Source of the DNA: Owenia fusiformis
Lineage: Eukaryota; Annelida; Polychaeta; Sabellida; Oweniidae
Assembly: GCA_903813345.2 (NCBI GenBank)
Contig: CAIIXF020000008.1
Location: 21,248,822-21,312,821, forward strand
DNA: 64,000 nt
Direction: 5' to 3'
Shown: positions 12,230 to 24,423 of the stretch, one piece after another
How positions within the stretch are numbered: position 1 is the stretch's first letter
Layout of the letters: each line of letters starts with the position of its first letter
The notes under the pieces: generated by a model
Databases searched by the model: none
Told to the model about the DNA's origin: nothing
Seen by the model: the letters and a program-made list of their open reading frames with translations, nothing else
Made by a program: the position numbers and the translations under genes

Positions 12230-12485
12230 CATTTGAACCTGTTTTAGTGAGTGAACACCTCTCTCAGGTGAACACTTGTCTCTAATGGACACCCTTCAAC
12301 CGCACATACTCTACTGACTTCTGTATAAATTACCCTCTCTGTAGTGAACACCTGTCTCTAATGTACACCATTCCTCCACACTCTACTGACTTCTATATAA
12401 ATTACCCTCTCTGATGAACGCTACCAGTACCAATACTTAGTATTTTCTCGTCAATGAATGTTCAATATACCCAGGTTTTACTGTA
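12230..12485. mobile_element. MITE-like element, second copy of the 8865 family
   Basis: Shares GTGAACACCT, CACATACTCTACTGACTT and GTATAAATTACC words with 8865-9035. It has a partial internal duplication of about 100 bp, so it is longer. It ends in CCCAGGTTTTACTGTA, the complement of its opening CCTGTTTTAGTGAGTG. No coding capacity. Confidence 0.55.
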
Positions 12486-12958
12486 TATGATTTCGGATTA
12501 TACATTTGAATTACACTAATGAAAATGAATACTAGGTGACCAGATTTAATCGTAATACTTAAGGTCTTTAGAGTCTTTTACTTAAGGCCAGTTGTAATTA
12601 AACAAAACACGAGCCTTCTCTACAATAAGTGTTAAAACAAGCGTTGTTTTGGCGTTTCAAGTTTTTAGAGTGTAGAGAACATCGTGGAATACCATGACAA
12701 TCCTTTTATCTGGAACAAGACTCTTTGATCATCAGGTAGATTTCGAATCAGATACCTGTTACAAAGTATGACAAGTCAGAATGAGATGAACAATAATTGA
12801 TGTCACATTTTTAAATATTTAGTGTCAGAATAGACCCCGAGAGCCAGAGTCTTGTAAGTGGAAGATAAGGAGCAAAATGAAACTGTCTGAAAGCGTCTGC
12901 ACATATATTTATAGATGCGTAGTGTATGTCTTTTCCCTTTCTCGGAATGTTTTCATTT

Positions 12959-14170
12959 TTACACAGGTGATGGTGGTGGTGGTATAAACGCCTCTGTCAT
13001 TGGCTTCCCTTTCCACCAAACACTCGGTAACAGACCCATCATGTATAGTCCTGTAGGGGCCATATCCTCATTCCGCACCTCCACTTGGAACTTGTAGTCA
13101 CGTTTTATCATAGGGCCCCGTAAGAACATCGGAATGATCAGACATTGGTCGTCTTGGAAACCGTGACTTTTGGTGCCTACGTCTCCTCCATGGTCAGCGC
13201 TAAGCATGACTAGAACTTGTGACGTCATGTTCACATCATCGATAGCGTCAAGGACTTGACCGACAAGTTTATCCACTGTTCCAACTTCAGTTTCATATTC
13301 AGGGCCGCACCATCCATACCCATGGCCAGTCTCATCCACGTTTCCAAAATACACGAATGAATAACTGCTCTGTGAAGATGGCAACGTTGCCTTTAGGTAC
13401 TTGACGGCCTCGGTGGCAATTTCTTCATCTGCATCGCCATACCCATTGTCACGTCCACCGGGGTTGGCGAAATAATCAACATCTAAGCTCCCGGGTATGG
13501 ATTTGTTGCCTAAGTTGACAAACCAGCTCCAGTCATAAAAGGCGGCAGTTTTCGTGTCTGGTGATTGGGATTTTATTGTTCCAAAGACGCAAGGCATTGG
13601 ATGCGCGTTCCCGGTGACGGGGGTAATATCTTGTGTCGTCCCCAACCAAGGGGCAGTCCAGCTATTACTTATCGCCCCCGTGCTAGTCGGAGCCATGGCA
13701 CAGAGCGTTGTGGACCAACCAGGCGCACTGACCGTCTGAATGGTGGTCCGAGCGTTCACCATCGTAGACGTTCCCATTTTCCCAAGACGATGAAGAATGT
13801 TCGGCGAACCTGTACTTGAGTTTGTGATGCATGCTGGCTTTAGCCCATCAATACCTATATGCACAACATGATTTACTATTGCATTTTTTGGCTTGGATTG
13901 AACACCACTGCCGTCAAGTTTAACATTAGGTATGTCACGTTTCCCCTTTATTTTGTTGAGAAGCTTTTCGAGTTCTGTTGTCCGAAGAGAATCTTCATTC
14001 AAACGATTCAGCATTATTTGGTTCAGCTTTGGACGCCTGGGAAATGCTTCTAAGCGCAAGCATATCACAGCGAGTATAGTTAACGTTATAAGCAGTAGTG
14101 TCTTCATTTTGCCAAATACTACAGATTTAATTAAACATATTACAAACCAGAAGAGGTTGAGTGTTGTCAT
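12959..14170 (-). CDS. Secreted type I phosphodiesterase / alkaline-phosphatase-superfamily enzyme
   Basis: Intronless frame of 403 codons ending in TAA. Residue 22 (ATG at 14107) begins a clean signal peptide, MKTLLLITLTILAVICLRLE, so translation may start there and not at 14170; a TATAAA lies at about 14218-14223 (minus strand). The catalytic fold is readable: HIGIDGLKP (first metal Asp, about residue 107), a nucleophile region SAPGWSTTLCAMAP where Ser replaces the Thr usual in ENPPs, GNVDETGHGYGW (Asp/His metal ligands), SADHGG and SHGF (Asp/His ligands). This is the metal-site order of nucleotide pyrophosphatase/phosphodiesterase-type hydrolases. Expected activity is hydrolysis of phosphodiester or phosphomonoester bonds, outside the cell or in the secretory route. 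The substrate is unknown. The protein is shorter than vertebrate ENPPs, with no somatomedin or nuclease-like domain, and closer in layout to compact bacterial-type enzymes. Confidence 0.85.
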   Translation of the reverse strand: MTTLNLFWFVICLIKSVVFGKMKTLLLITLTILAVICLRLEAFPRRPKLNQIMLNRLNEDSLRTTELEKLLNKIKGKRDIPNVKLDGSGVQSKPKNAIVNHVVHIGIDGLKPACITNSSTGSPNILHRLGKMGTSTMVNARTTIQTVSAPGWSTTLCAMAPTSTGAISNSWTAPWLGTTQDITPVTGNAHPMPCVFGTIKSQSPDTKTAAFYDWSWFVNLGNKSIPGSLDVDYFANPGGRDNGYGDADEEIATEAVKYLKATLPSSQSSYSFVYFGNVDETGHGYGWCGPEYETEVGTVDKLVGQVLDAIDDVNMTSQVLVMLSADHGGDVGTKSHGFQDDQCLIIPMFLRGPMIKRDYKFQVEVRNEDMAPTGLYMMGLLPSVWWKGKPMTEAFIPPPPSPV

Positions 14171-14322
14171 GCGATTCTTTTTATCTGTTGGTGAGTGTAT
14201 TTAACCTACTCTTTATGTTTATAGATCTGATATCTGCATGTCGCTGTCACCAGTGCGGTAGTCTTGACCTTTTTCACGCCTGGAGTATACAAATTATAGT
14301 ATGTCTTTAAGAGAGTGTTGTA

Positions 14323-15272
14323 CAGGGTGGGCCAATAAAAACGTCCATATTTTTATTTTTGTAATATCTTCGCTGGTATGTTAGAAATATCCATAAATTA
14401 TCATTTGAAAGATAATTCAATTTCCAGCAAAGTGATATATTATTCATAAAATATGAATGGCTATTGGTGACTCCATGGTCATTTCCGTATCATGGGGTAG
14501 TAACAGTCGAAAACAACATTTCGCTACATGTTTTGAGCTTAATACATAATATTGCATTGCTTATACAACACTTTTGGGCTTTTACACATGAAGAAAATGT
14601 ATTGGAGTTGAGTTTTGTTGTTTGTAAATCATTGTATAGCTCTAAAATAATCATGGAACCTATTTTTATGCATTGTTAGTGTGTTATAAAGTAAGATTTT
14701 AAGATAAATTGATATTTGCTTCAAACATGGTTTCAAAAGAAACTCAGTTGAAATTTTGCCATAACCCATGATATGGAATAAATTTCCATAATTTCCTCTT
14801 CTGGTCCCTATTATTGCATTGTCTGCCATTCAGAATGTCAGTTAGTTAAGTGATACAAGTACAACATCATTATTGATCATTTCATGATAATTTTAGCCTA
14901 TAATATCAAATAGGCATTATCTATAATATCATTATTTAAAATATCTTTAAATAAGTGAATATTCAACTATTTGATGCAGAATTCTCCGCGTTACTTAAGC
15001 TATAATATTACCAATACCTATCAAAATGGTCACAGAACTCAATAAAATTGTAGATTAATTTGCTTTCATTTGATAGCATAAATCAACAATTTTGACCTTC
15101 TATTATTAGACTTATATTCCCAAAGCTGACATAGGGGTTATATCTGTCTGGTCAATTTTTAGTATTGGAAATTGAATTGTCTTTTCAATGATATATGACT
15201 TAAACATTTGTCTGTAATATTGAAAATGTAGTAACAAAAACTAAAAATATGGACGTTTTTTGGCCCACCCTG
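14323..15272. mobile_element. Non-autonomous Tc1/mariner-like element, 950 bp
   Basis: Begins CAGGGTGGGCCAATAAAAAC and ends with its inverted equivalent, CGTTTTTTGGCCCACCCTG. The TIRs match over about 40 bp, including a shared CGTCCATATTTTTA. It is flanked by TA on both sides (14321-14322 and 15273-15274), the target duplication typical of the IS630-Tc1-mariner superfamily. The interior is AT-rich with only 66- and 71-codon frames and no DDE/D transposase, so it depends on an outside transposase. Confidence 0.88.
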
Positions 15273-16071
15273 TATTTTAATAAGCTACCTTACCGTGGCC
15301 TTGATCAACGTTGGAGTTAACAATATCACTGTGCATATATATTATTATTTTATCAGTATTACTGTCTAGGATGCAATTTTTATAAACATCTGCTGCGAAA
15401 ACAATATTTTTATTCAGCTATTTGTTTAACGACTAGCTCTTATTTCAAGACAGCACGTAATCGTGTAAGAGTTAATACTATTAGCAGACGCGTGTCACGT
15501 AGCCTATACAGCACGTAATTGATGAAATTAGGCGTATTTTTGAAAATGAGTTAAAAATTAAGTGGCGTAGGAATAATGTACGCCAATGCAACAATGTATG
15601 CATATTTGGTTTTGCCACTTTTATTGAGAATGGACCAAGAAAACTGAACTTGGTCCCATAAAACTAAATTGTCTTCATGTAGGCTACATGTAGCTCAGGC
15701 CTGCCAACATAGCGTTTACGGGGACCTGGTCGCAAATGTTTTGTGTCTCATGAAAACATTCAACCGATTTCACCGTTTAATCCATTTCTTTGATAAAATC
15801 TACCCTTTCAACTGAATCTATTACATGAATTTCATTTCGCAAACATGCTTAATATTGTGTTACATATTTGACATTTTTCTTTCAATCATCATACTATTTA
15901 TTGCTTCAATCTGTATCAATGTCATATTGCACGGTACATGATGGAATCAAACAATGCTATATAGTATTACACATGTTATTCTTGTGTTACATGTATCTAT
16001 TTCATTTATTCAAAAAGACTAAATACACGCTTTTATGACTCATTGATGATTAAAAATCTATCATTGTTATC

Positions 16072-16913
16072 CACCCTATGCAGACAGAGCCTGTGGGAAA
16101 TATTGGGTGCGGAGCAAATGAGCGGAGGGTGCGGAGCTAACGGTTATTTTTGAATTTAAATTTGGGATATTTCTGAAACTAAGCCGTTTTGGGACTTCAA
16201 ATATACCAAGATATGTGTATTTGACACCAAATATCAATACAATTGTGAAAATAGTAGCGCAATTCATTCTATAGCGACGCAGTGTGCCTTAAACCTTTCC
16301 CAGACCTATATATTTTGAAATTATCCTTTTAATACTGAGTCCCCAGCATTCATAAAAAATGGTGTTCAAGGTGCACTATCTATACAAATTATTTTTGCAT
16401 CTTGGAAGCCAGGCAGTATCTGTGTGATTTTATAAAAATTCGGAAATGTTCTTCAGATATGAGCCCCTCTAAATATTGGGTGCGGAGCAGCTCCATAGCT
16501 CCGCACCCAATATTTAGAGGGGCTCATATCTGAAGAACATTTCCGAATTTTTATAAAATCACACAGATACTGCCTGGCTTCCAAGATGCAAAAATAATTT
16601 GCATGGGTAGTGTATCTTAACACCATTTTTTATGAATGCTGGGGACGCAGTATTAAAAGGATAGTCTCAAAATATATAGGTCTGGGAAATGTTTAAGGCA
16701 TACTGCGTTGCTATAAAATGAATTGCACTACTATTTTCACAATTGTATTGATATTTGGTGTCAAATACACATATCTTGGTATATTTGAAGTCCCAAAACG
16801 GCTTAGTTTCAGAAATATCCCAATTTTAAATTCAAAAATGACCGTTAGCTCCGCACCCTCCGCTCATTTGCTCCGCACCCAATATTTCCCACAGGCTCTG
16901 TCTGCATAGGGTG
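16072..16913. mobile_element. 842-bp near-perfect palindromic (foldback) element
   Basis: Two arms of about 415 bp are inverted around about 16495 and are almost identical, differing at a couple of dozen positions. The outer ends read CACCCTATGCAGACAGAGCC and its complement. Flanks carry TTATC on both sides (16067-16071 and 16914-16918), consistent with a 5-bp target site duplication. The word AATATTGGGTGCGGAGC occurs at both the outer and inner end of each arm. A 63-codon frame is mirrored in both arms with about three differences; this follows from the symmetry and is not evidence of a gene. No transposase is present. Confidence 0.9.
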
Positions 16914-17189
16914 TTATCTGGAATATAGTTTTACCGATGCGAAAATTGGTCGACTATAGTGTTAGAGAAAATAAACATTTTCATTAGATTAGTGAAAATG
17001 AGTTCTGTCAAGATTTCAAAGATTGGCTTCCCATCGTGATATTAAATGACGAAAAGTATCTGAACATATTAAGCACATTGTTAGAAAGGTATTACCATAA
17101 AATGACATTTTACAATATACTTAGGTGTGTATTTTATAAATGATTTGATGCAATTTTTTCATGTTTATTTGCTGAATGGCTTACCAATC

Positions 17190-17535
17190 GTCGGTCGGCG
17201 TCTGTAACAAATTCTTCATGACAACTTCCAATAATTTAACAAATACTGTACAGACTAACTTCAATTGTTTTCAAAATCATCTAAGCCGAAGTTATCGGAA
17301 GTTCAAATCTGACTGTAAAGATTTGAGATTTGACCTTCAATGACTTTCTTAAGGTCAAAAAAGGTCAAAAAGGTCTCTTCAACTTGCTTCAAATTGACGA
17401 ATTTTTTTCAAAATCATCTACAAGTTCTCAACATTTCAAATTGTCTGACTTCAAGGTCAAAAAGGTCTTTTTATCTTGTGGTGGTGACATTTTGTCATGT
17501 TAATGCCTTGTTCATAAATGAGTTGGTCATAAAAT
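17190..17535. repeat. Decayed copy of the GCACTTTGAA repeat family
   Basis: Contains the characteristic words of the elements at 21298-22122 and 31407-32017: AACTTGCTTCAAATTGACGA, CATCTACAAGTTCTCA and repeated TGACCTT / AGGTCAAA. The ends are not clear, so this is a fragment. Confidence 0.6.
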
Positions 17536-17544
17536 AGTAGGTTA

Positions 17545-17957
17545 AGGTACAGCTGGAAAATAACATTTTGTAGAAAAATTGCTGCACCTACACAGGTTAT
17601 AGTCCTGGCACAAAATAAAATATGAAGGCATCGTCGGTGTTTATTTCATTGCATTTTTCAGGAAAGTATCATTACATTGTCTAGTTTTAGTAAAGCTGGA
17701 CTGAACAGGTCAATGGTAGCCCCTGTGTTGTCTAGAAACTTTAAAAGAGAATTTTGAAAAATAGAAAGTGTGAAATATCAGAATTTCCTGGAGTTCCCAT
17801 TGACCTCTTAAACCAGACTAAACTAAAAGAAGACAATGTTGTGATACTTTCCTGAAAAAAGCAAGGAAACACATGCATTCATACTTTATTTTGTACCAGA
17901 AAATCCCGTGTGTAGGTAGAGCATTTCCCCCCAAAATGTTGTTTTCCAGCTGTACCT
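17545..17957. mobile_element. 413-bp foldback/TIR element
   Basis: Opens AGGTACAGCTGGAAAATAAC and closes with the inverted form, TTGTTTTCCAGCTGTACCT. Matching inverted segments continue inward (CAAAATAAAATATGAA with TTCATACTTTATTTTG; AGGAAAGTATCATTACATTG with its complement), so most of the element can fold back. No coding capacity and no obvious target duplication. Confidence 0.82.
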
Positions 17958-17986
17958 GAGCAGACGCAGAGTTGTATTTGCGAACC

Positions 17987-18036
17987 GAACTCCCATGCAG
18001 TGTCTATTATCACTGCACGGGAGTTCGTTTGCGAAC
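17987..18036. repeat. Short hairpin
   Basis: GAACTCCCATGCAGTG and CACTGCACGGGAGTTC form an inverted pair with a loop of about 13 bases. A further small hairpin (GGGCTTTCAA and TTGAAAGCCC) follows at 18230-18255. No known RNA family was recognised. Confidence 0.65.
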
Positions 18037-18259
18037 TTCACAGCTTGTCGGCTATATCTGCTTTATATGGGCTTATCAGCCTTTTGCAGATTATTGACAT
18101 AGACATAGGGGGCTACCGGATTCAGCAACTCATTTTTTAATATGAATGGAAAAGTGACAAGTGTGGCGAGTTATATACGTTGAAAAGGCCACTTGTCCCT
18201 TGGAAACAAAACAGTATACATATCACCCTGGGCTTTCAATTCTAGTTGAAAGCCCATGA

Positions 18260-19356
18260 TATCACTCATCATTGAAACCATTACTAAAATGATCGATCCC
18301 AGTATCTGATTTAGAATAACACGTCCCCGGATGTGACTAATCTAACGAGTGTATAAAAGATTTTCCAAACAAATTGTTTCTCGAAGAAAATTAAAAAAAA
18401 ATTCTCAATTAAATCAATATACTGCAAAAATGTGATGAACCAGGTAAATAATTAGGTCCCTATCACCTTACTTTATATATTCTCCTTCTATTTTGCAATA
18501 AAATTTATGCATGCTTTCAACATGAGGCTTATTATGTTCAATTATTTTTGAACCCGAGCACAGTGATGAGGGATGTTGTTAGGCCCAAGACTAGGCTAAC
18601 TCGAGTCTCTAGTCAAATTACTTGGCTAGAAGATATGGCATGTGGACCACTGTGCACTTGTGAAAAAGTTCTGGAGTAAATTTTCTTTAGATGTTATTCT
18701 AATACTCTAATGAGAATATTTCATAAATTAGAATTCAAAAGGACACTGTCCTTTGTGAGATATTGCATGCTTTCGTCTGACCTTAAAATCACCGGATCTG
18801 CCATTAATAATTAATAATCTGTTAATGTTGAACTTAACCTCGCTATAGCGAAAAACAAAATGAAATAAAATACTAGATAACTTTATTTTTTGAATTCCTG
18901 TTTCCAATCCTGGTATGAAATAAGGTAATTTTGTCCCCATGGAACAATTATATAATCTCCATTTGGCATCGTGAATTTTCATACATTTCTGGAATGTGAC
19001 GTAAACTTACAATGGAAAGCGCGCAAAGTTCAAAGCAGTAAATTCTTTGACGTTTTTTTTTTGTAAAATAACAAACAAAAAAATTCTGCTGGGAAACAAG
19101 TCTATTTTCTATTCTTTTCCGTCCATATTTCACAAATTTATTCAACATTTTTGAGAAGATGTAGACAGCGGAGACAAACATTATCCAACTTCCATTTCCA
19201 TCACAAAGAATTTTGGGATTCTTGGTGTACTTGAACTTTTTTACAATGATATGGTGATTTTTTCAGAAATGCAATAATGTAAATATGCACAGATGTTGAG
19301 CAATCCATCCAGTGAACAACCAAAAGTGGAAAATAAGTTAAATAACCTCATCAAAC
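18260..19356. other. Upstream region of NEK9
   Basis: AT-rich DNA with no recognisable gene or TATA box. It should contain the NEK9 promoter and 5'UTR. An in-frame TAA sits shortly before the NEK9 ATG, so the start at 19357 is the first usable one in this exon. Confidence 0.4.
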
Positions 19357-22300
19357 ATGGAACTCCAACCTACTGAAGCTGGAAGCTCTTTCACAATTCC
19401 ATTTGGCAAGAAGTCTAAGGGTTCACATGTAGAAGATGAGGATGACAATCCTTTAGAAGCCATGTATGTGCCAGTTAGGGTCCTTGGCCATGGAGCCTTT
19501 GGGGAGGCAGTACTTTATAGGAAAACAGAGGTAAACATTTTCATGAACACCAAATGATTCAAACTTTGTATAAATAGATAAGGGGACCTCAGGACAATTG
19601 AGTCAATAGTACAACACACTATTTGTTGCTTCATGAGAAATCATGCTCTTCTTTAAGATCCTTGCTAGTTTCAAAACGGAAAATTGTGATGAATATCTCA
19701 ATGCATTTGTTGTAGGATAACTCCCTTGTTGTTTGGAAGGAGGTTGACTTGGGACGTTTGAGCGACAAAGAGAGGAGAGACTCCCAGAATGAGATAGACA
19801 TTCTTGCTCTGTTGAATCACACCAACATAGTGACGTATTACAATCACTTCATGGATGGGCAGACATTACTCATTGAGATGGAATATGCAAATGGTAAGGG
19901 TGGAGGAAGGGAAAAAAGTTATTTGGATGTTGGTGTCTGGCGATTTTAGTATATGGGGTGGGTCTAGTATCAGTATGTAATTCTTTTGTAAAATGAACTA
20001 CTGTGCTAGAGATGACGAAGGGAAGAAAAGAATTATCGTCTTTTAAGTAATGTTGATATAACTTAAATGTTAGAATGGGTTTAACACTCTAGGGATTATG
20101 TGAAAGCCATTTTTAATCAGTTTTATGATCAATGTTTGATTTTTTTTGTATTTGGTTATTTGTCTAATATGCATAATTGATATTTTAAGGTTAAAAATCA
20201 ACTTAGTAAATATTTTTTGTTTTTCTGTGTTATATAGGTGGCAGTATGTACCATAAGATATTCCTACAACCCGAGGGGGAACTATTCAAGGAAGAGGTAC
20301 TTATTTACTTTCACGGTTCTTCTTTTGTAAATATTTTGAATCAAGTTTAAGGTACACTTAGGCTAACTGCTCTGTACATTGATAAAGTTCTGCCAGATCC
20401 TATTAGGAAAAAACTTTCATTTATTAGGAATGTACAGCATTCATGAACATATTGCATACATTACTATATCTAGTACTCCTTTCCATTAGTCAGCTCATAA
20501 ATACATACATGTACAATTGATCACTGTACTTAACATGTCGATTTAAGATTTTAAGCCCTGGACTCAGTGCTTTGTGGACTGATGACTAGTATCACTCCTC
20601 CAAGGTGTTGTTTCAAACTTTGCACGAGATTCGCAGAAGCGAGTGCTTGTTTAGGAAAAAATGCCTTAGTAGAATGAATCAGCCGCAATGCATTGAGTCT
20701 TGGGCTTAAATTTTTATCACACTTTGCAAAAATATATGAAAGCACTAAAACAACATATTTTCAATTAAACTTTTTGCAAGCGTCAAGTTTGCAGAGTATC
20801 AATTTCAATCTGTAGAATCAAGTTTTAACCTTGACAACCATTCAACAAATGACCTAGGGTAAATTGTTGGTTATATAATGCAATACAGTTATATGAAATA
20901 GCATGTTCTGATTTGCTGGAATCGGACACATCTTGCCTAGCTATGTGTGAATTACTGGTCATGCACATAATTAATTGATTTCATATTATTTTATTCCAGT
21001 TGATTATCTGGTATATATTTCAAGTACTATCAGCAGTAGAATATATCCATGAGTACAGCATTTTACACAGGTACTAAAACATAATCTACAATAATTTAAT
21101 GTATGATGTCAATAACTAACACGTTCATAAAATAACTGAAGTGTATTTTTATCCCCTGTAAATTCTCAACATAGTCTTGCATCAAGTTCCTGAACCCTTG
21201 TCACTTCATCTCCAGACATAAATGCTTGAGGCAAGCTTATTGTTTTAAATGACTTAAAATCCAGAATAGATACCGCCTTTAGCCAAATTATATTTTTATC
21301 GCACTTTGAAAAAGTGCTATATTGTCGTCGTCTTGTGCTGTTGGGCGGGCGGGCGGCTGGGCGGCACATAAACCAAATCTTGTCATCAAATTTCCAGGAT
21401 AACTGCTTACCTGTTCAACTTGAAATTTTTACAGATGCAAGAGCAGACTAGTACTAAGATCTGATTAGGTTAAGGGCATGCTGGGTAAACTACGTGGCGG
21501 CCATTTTGAATTTTTCAACAAATCTTGTCATCAAAATTCCAGGAAAACCACTTATCCGTTCAACTTGAAATTTTTACAGATGCAAGAGCAGACTATTGGC
21601 AAGATCTGATTAGGTTTTGGGTATGCTGGCTGAATTACATGGTGGCCATTCTGAATTTTTCAATTTGGCGACCATTTTGAATTTTTCAACTTGCTCCAAA
21701 TTGACCAAATTTTTTTTAAAAAAACATCTACAAGTTCTCAGAAGCTCAAATCTGACCTTAGATTTCAGATTTGACCTTTCGTTGACCTTCAGTGACCTTG
21801 AAAAGGTCAAAAATTTGATTTTCTAAATTGATATTTTGGATTTAAATTTAGGTCAGCTTAATTACAAAAGACCTACTGAGGTCTGAAAAAGTGAAATTTT
21901 CAAGGTCGAAGGTCATCAAATTAGGTCACAAACAATGTTATCTAAATTTTCCCAAAGTTCAAGACTACAAATATTTCTTGTCATCAAAATTGCAGGAAAA
22001 CTTCTAACCTTGTCAACTTGAAATGTTTACAGATGCAAGAGCAGACTAGTGCCAAGGTCTGATTAGGTTTTGGCCATGCTGGGTAAATTCCATGGTGGCC
22101 AGTTTGCTCTTCAAAGTGCGATATTTATCACTGTGTGTCTTGTTATTCATCTAAATCATATTTGTAGCCCAGAGTAAACATAAAAAATGTTAAGTTATCA
22201 TGTTATTTTTTTCAGGGATATAAAAACCCTGAATATATTTCTCACAAAATCTGGGCTTTGTAAGATGGGTGACTTTGGAATCTCTAAGGTGCTAGACACC

Positions 22301-24423
22301 AGGAGTCAGATGGCAGAGTCAGTTGTAGGAACACCATACTACATGTCTCCAGAACTCATCAAAGGACAGCAGTAAGTGATCCTTCATAGGATTAACAGTA
22401 TTGGTTGACTAGTAGATATGACAAATTCCAAATATTTAAAGTATTTATAATGACTAACCACAAATATAGTTGGGTGAGGAAATTACCTCACCAAAATTTT
22501 ACAGAAAAAATGTAGCAAAAATGTTCTAAATAATTTTTGATAAGAATTGTGAAAATTACATCTCATTGTACATGTAGTATAATATCCTCTCTGGCTTTAG
22601 TTTTGCCTTGTCTTTTTATTAAGTTCAACTTACCTGTTTTAGATTCTGATCTGACGACCCTGCTTTAAACGTATATTATAATTAAGTTCAAATCAACTTT
22701 CAAACTATCTGAGCTGTGTTCATATTTTTGTTAAATGTATGTTATTTTAGATACAACTCTAAAAGTGATATGTGGGCATGTGGCTGTGTGTTATATGAAC
22801 TTCTAACTCTCGAAAGAGTTTTCAATGCAACTGTAAGTCTAAAATTATGTTTTTAATTTATTTTCCCAGATTTGTATTTTTAAGTTTTATTGATTAATAA
22901 ATACAATACAGTAAATGTTATGCAATATTCTTCTAAAATGCTCAGTGAACAATATTTGAGTGCAAATAGTTTATGTATAATGCAATCTACACTTACTGTG
23001 GACGTCTGAATTTACGCGGGGGAAATTATGCGTGTTTATATTTCCACGCTGATTGCACTTATCAAGTTATCTGTATAAACAAAATAAATAGACTTACGAA
23101 ATATCACCATATTTGCAAAGCATCTTGGGAGTTTTCTGTGCACTGAATGAAAAATGTAATGAACGAACCTGATATCCTGGGACTGACATTTGAGTTGCTT
23201 GTTCATAAACTAAGCCAATTATGCACGGCAGCAAATAAACGTGAACTTACATGTACATTTTGAGCACTATATTATACTAGTGTAGTCCTGCACTACTGAT
23301 TGCTGGGTTAGTTCTTACACCAATGTTAATTTTGAAGTTTTGACATATGAGTGCAGTGCGCATGTGTGAGTTGAAATTAAAGAGTTTGAGATCGTTTCTA
23401 CTATAAATAACAACTGTGTGCATTACTATCTCATGATTCTATACTTATACATACACACCGACAAAATATGATGTACCTTAGGGATATGAGGGGTAAGTGC
23501 CACGGACAAAAACAAAATCATAATTTTTTTCAGATTTTTTCAGATTTTTTTCAATATACCTAGCCTAGACCTACATGTGTAGCTAATAATTCGTGAGTTC
23601 TTTTTTTCACGGATGGACGGCATTCTTGCAAATGTAGCAAAAATATACACACCACGAAATCAAAGATGTGTCTCTTTGTATGTACGTTGTAAAGTATGTC
23701 ATGTTTATTTCTTAGTCAACTCTATCTTTTCCTTGTATACATGTATTATTACAATGTTTTTTGATAGATGGTATACCAACAGACACTTTCTTTAAATTCA
23801 AAAATACAACAATATCATGTTTTCTAGAACTTGTTAAAGATGGCGAACAACATTGTGCGTGTTGAACATGCTGAGATAGATGGAAGATACTCTTCTGAGA
23901 TGAAAAAATTGTGTGATGATCTCCTGTCAAAGGAGGCAGATAAACGTCCCGAGGCTGCTGAATGTTTAAAGTACCCACTATTTGTGGATAGAAAGTATGT
24001 GTTTAGATTTGTGACTGTGTGTCAAAGCTTTGTTTTCTTTATCCACAATTTAACACAAATTTCACACACCAAAACATGAAGCATAGTTACGAAACTGATC
24101 TTCAACGCATGAAATTCCAATATACGTATATGTTGTTATATGAAAAATTATTATATGCAAGCTCATATATCATATAATGTAATATATTTGTAGCATGCAT
24201 TAATTTTACAACATTTTTCTTCATCTTTTCAATTGCTTTTTATTAAAGCTTCTTAGAAGATTTATATATTCTGTCACAAAAGCAATTTTAAACTTTGTTT
24301 GTGTTCAGTAAAATGGAGAAGAAAGTGTGGGAGTTAAACTCAGCGACTCGTCGTGCCAGGATGTCTGCGTCTTCAACCTCTGAACTCTTTATACAACCTG
24401 TCATTACATCTCAGAGTAGTGAG
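19357..24423 (+). CDS. NEK9: NEK9 kinase-domain exons 1-8
   Basis: Residues 1-334. The kinase is catalytically intact: Gly-rich loop LGHGAFGEA (43-51), ATP-anchoring Lys in VVWKEV (K66), catalytic loop HRDIKTLN (D162), metal-binding DFG (180-182) and activation segment [12 protein letters not shown] with T200 at the position of human Thr210. The C-lobe continues through [15 protein letters not shown] to [13 protein letters not shown]. The short basic segment after the kinase ([16 protein letters not shown]) lies where vertebrate NEK9 has its nuclear localisation signal. The exon phases agree at every junction. Confidence 0.95.

Noticed and set aside
16076-16909. Two mirror-image 63-codon frames with nearly identical proteins
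   Set aside because: They are produced by the symmetry of the palindromic element; there is no coding evidence beyond that identity.
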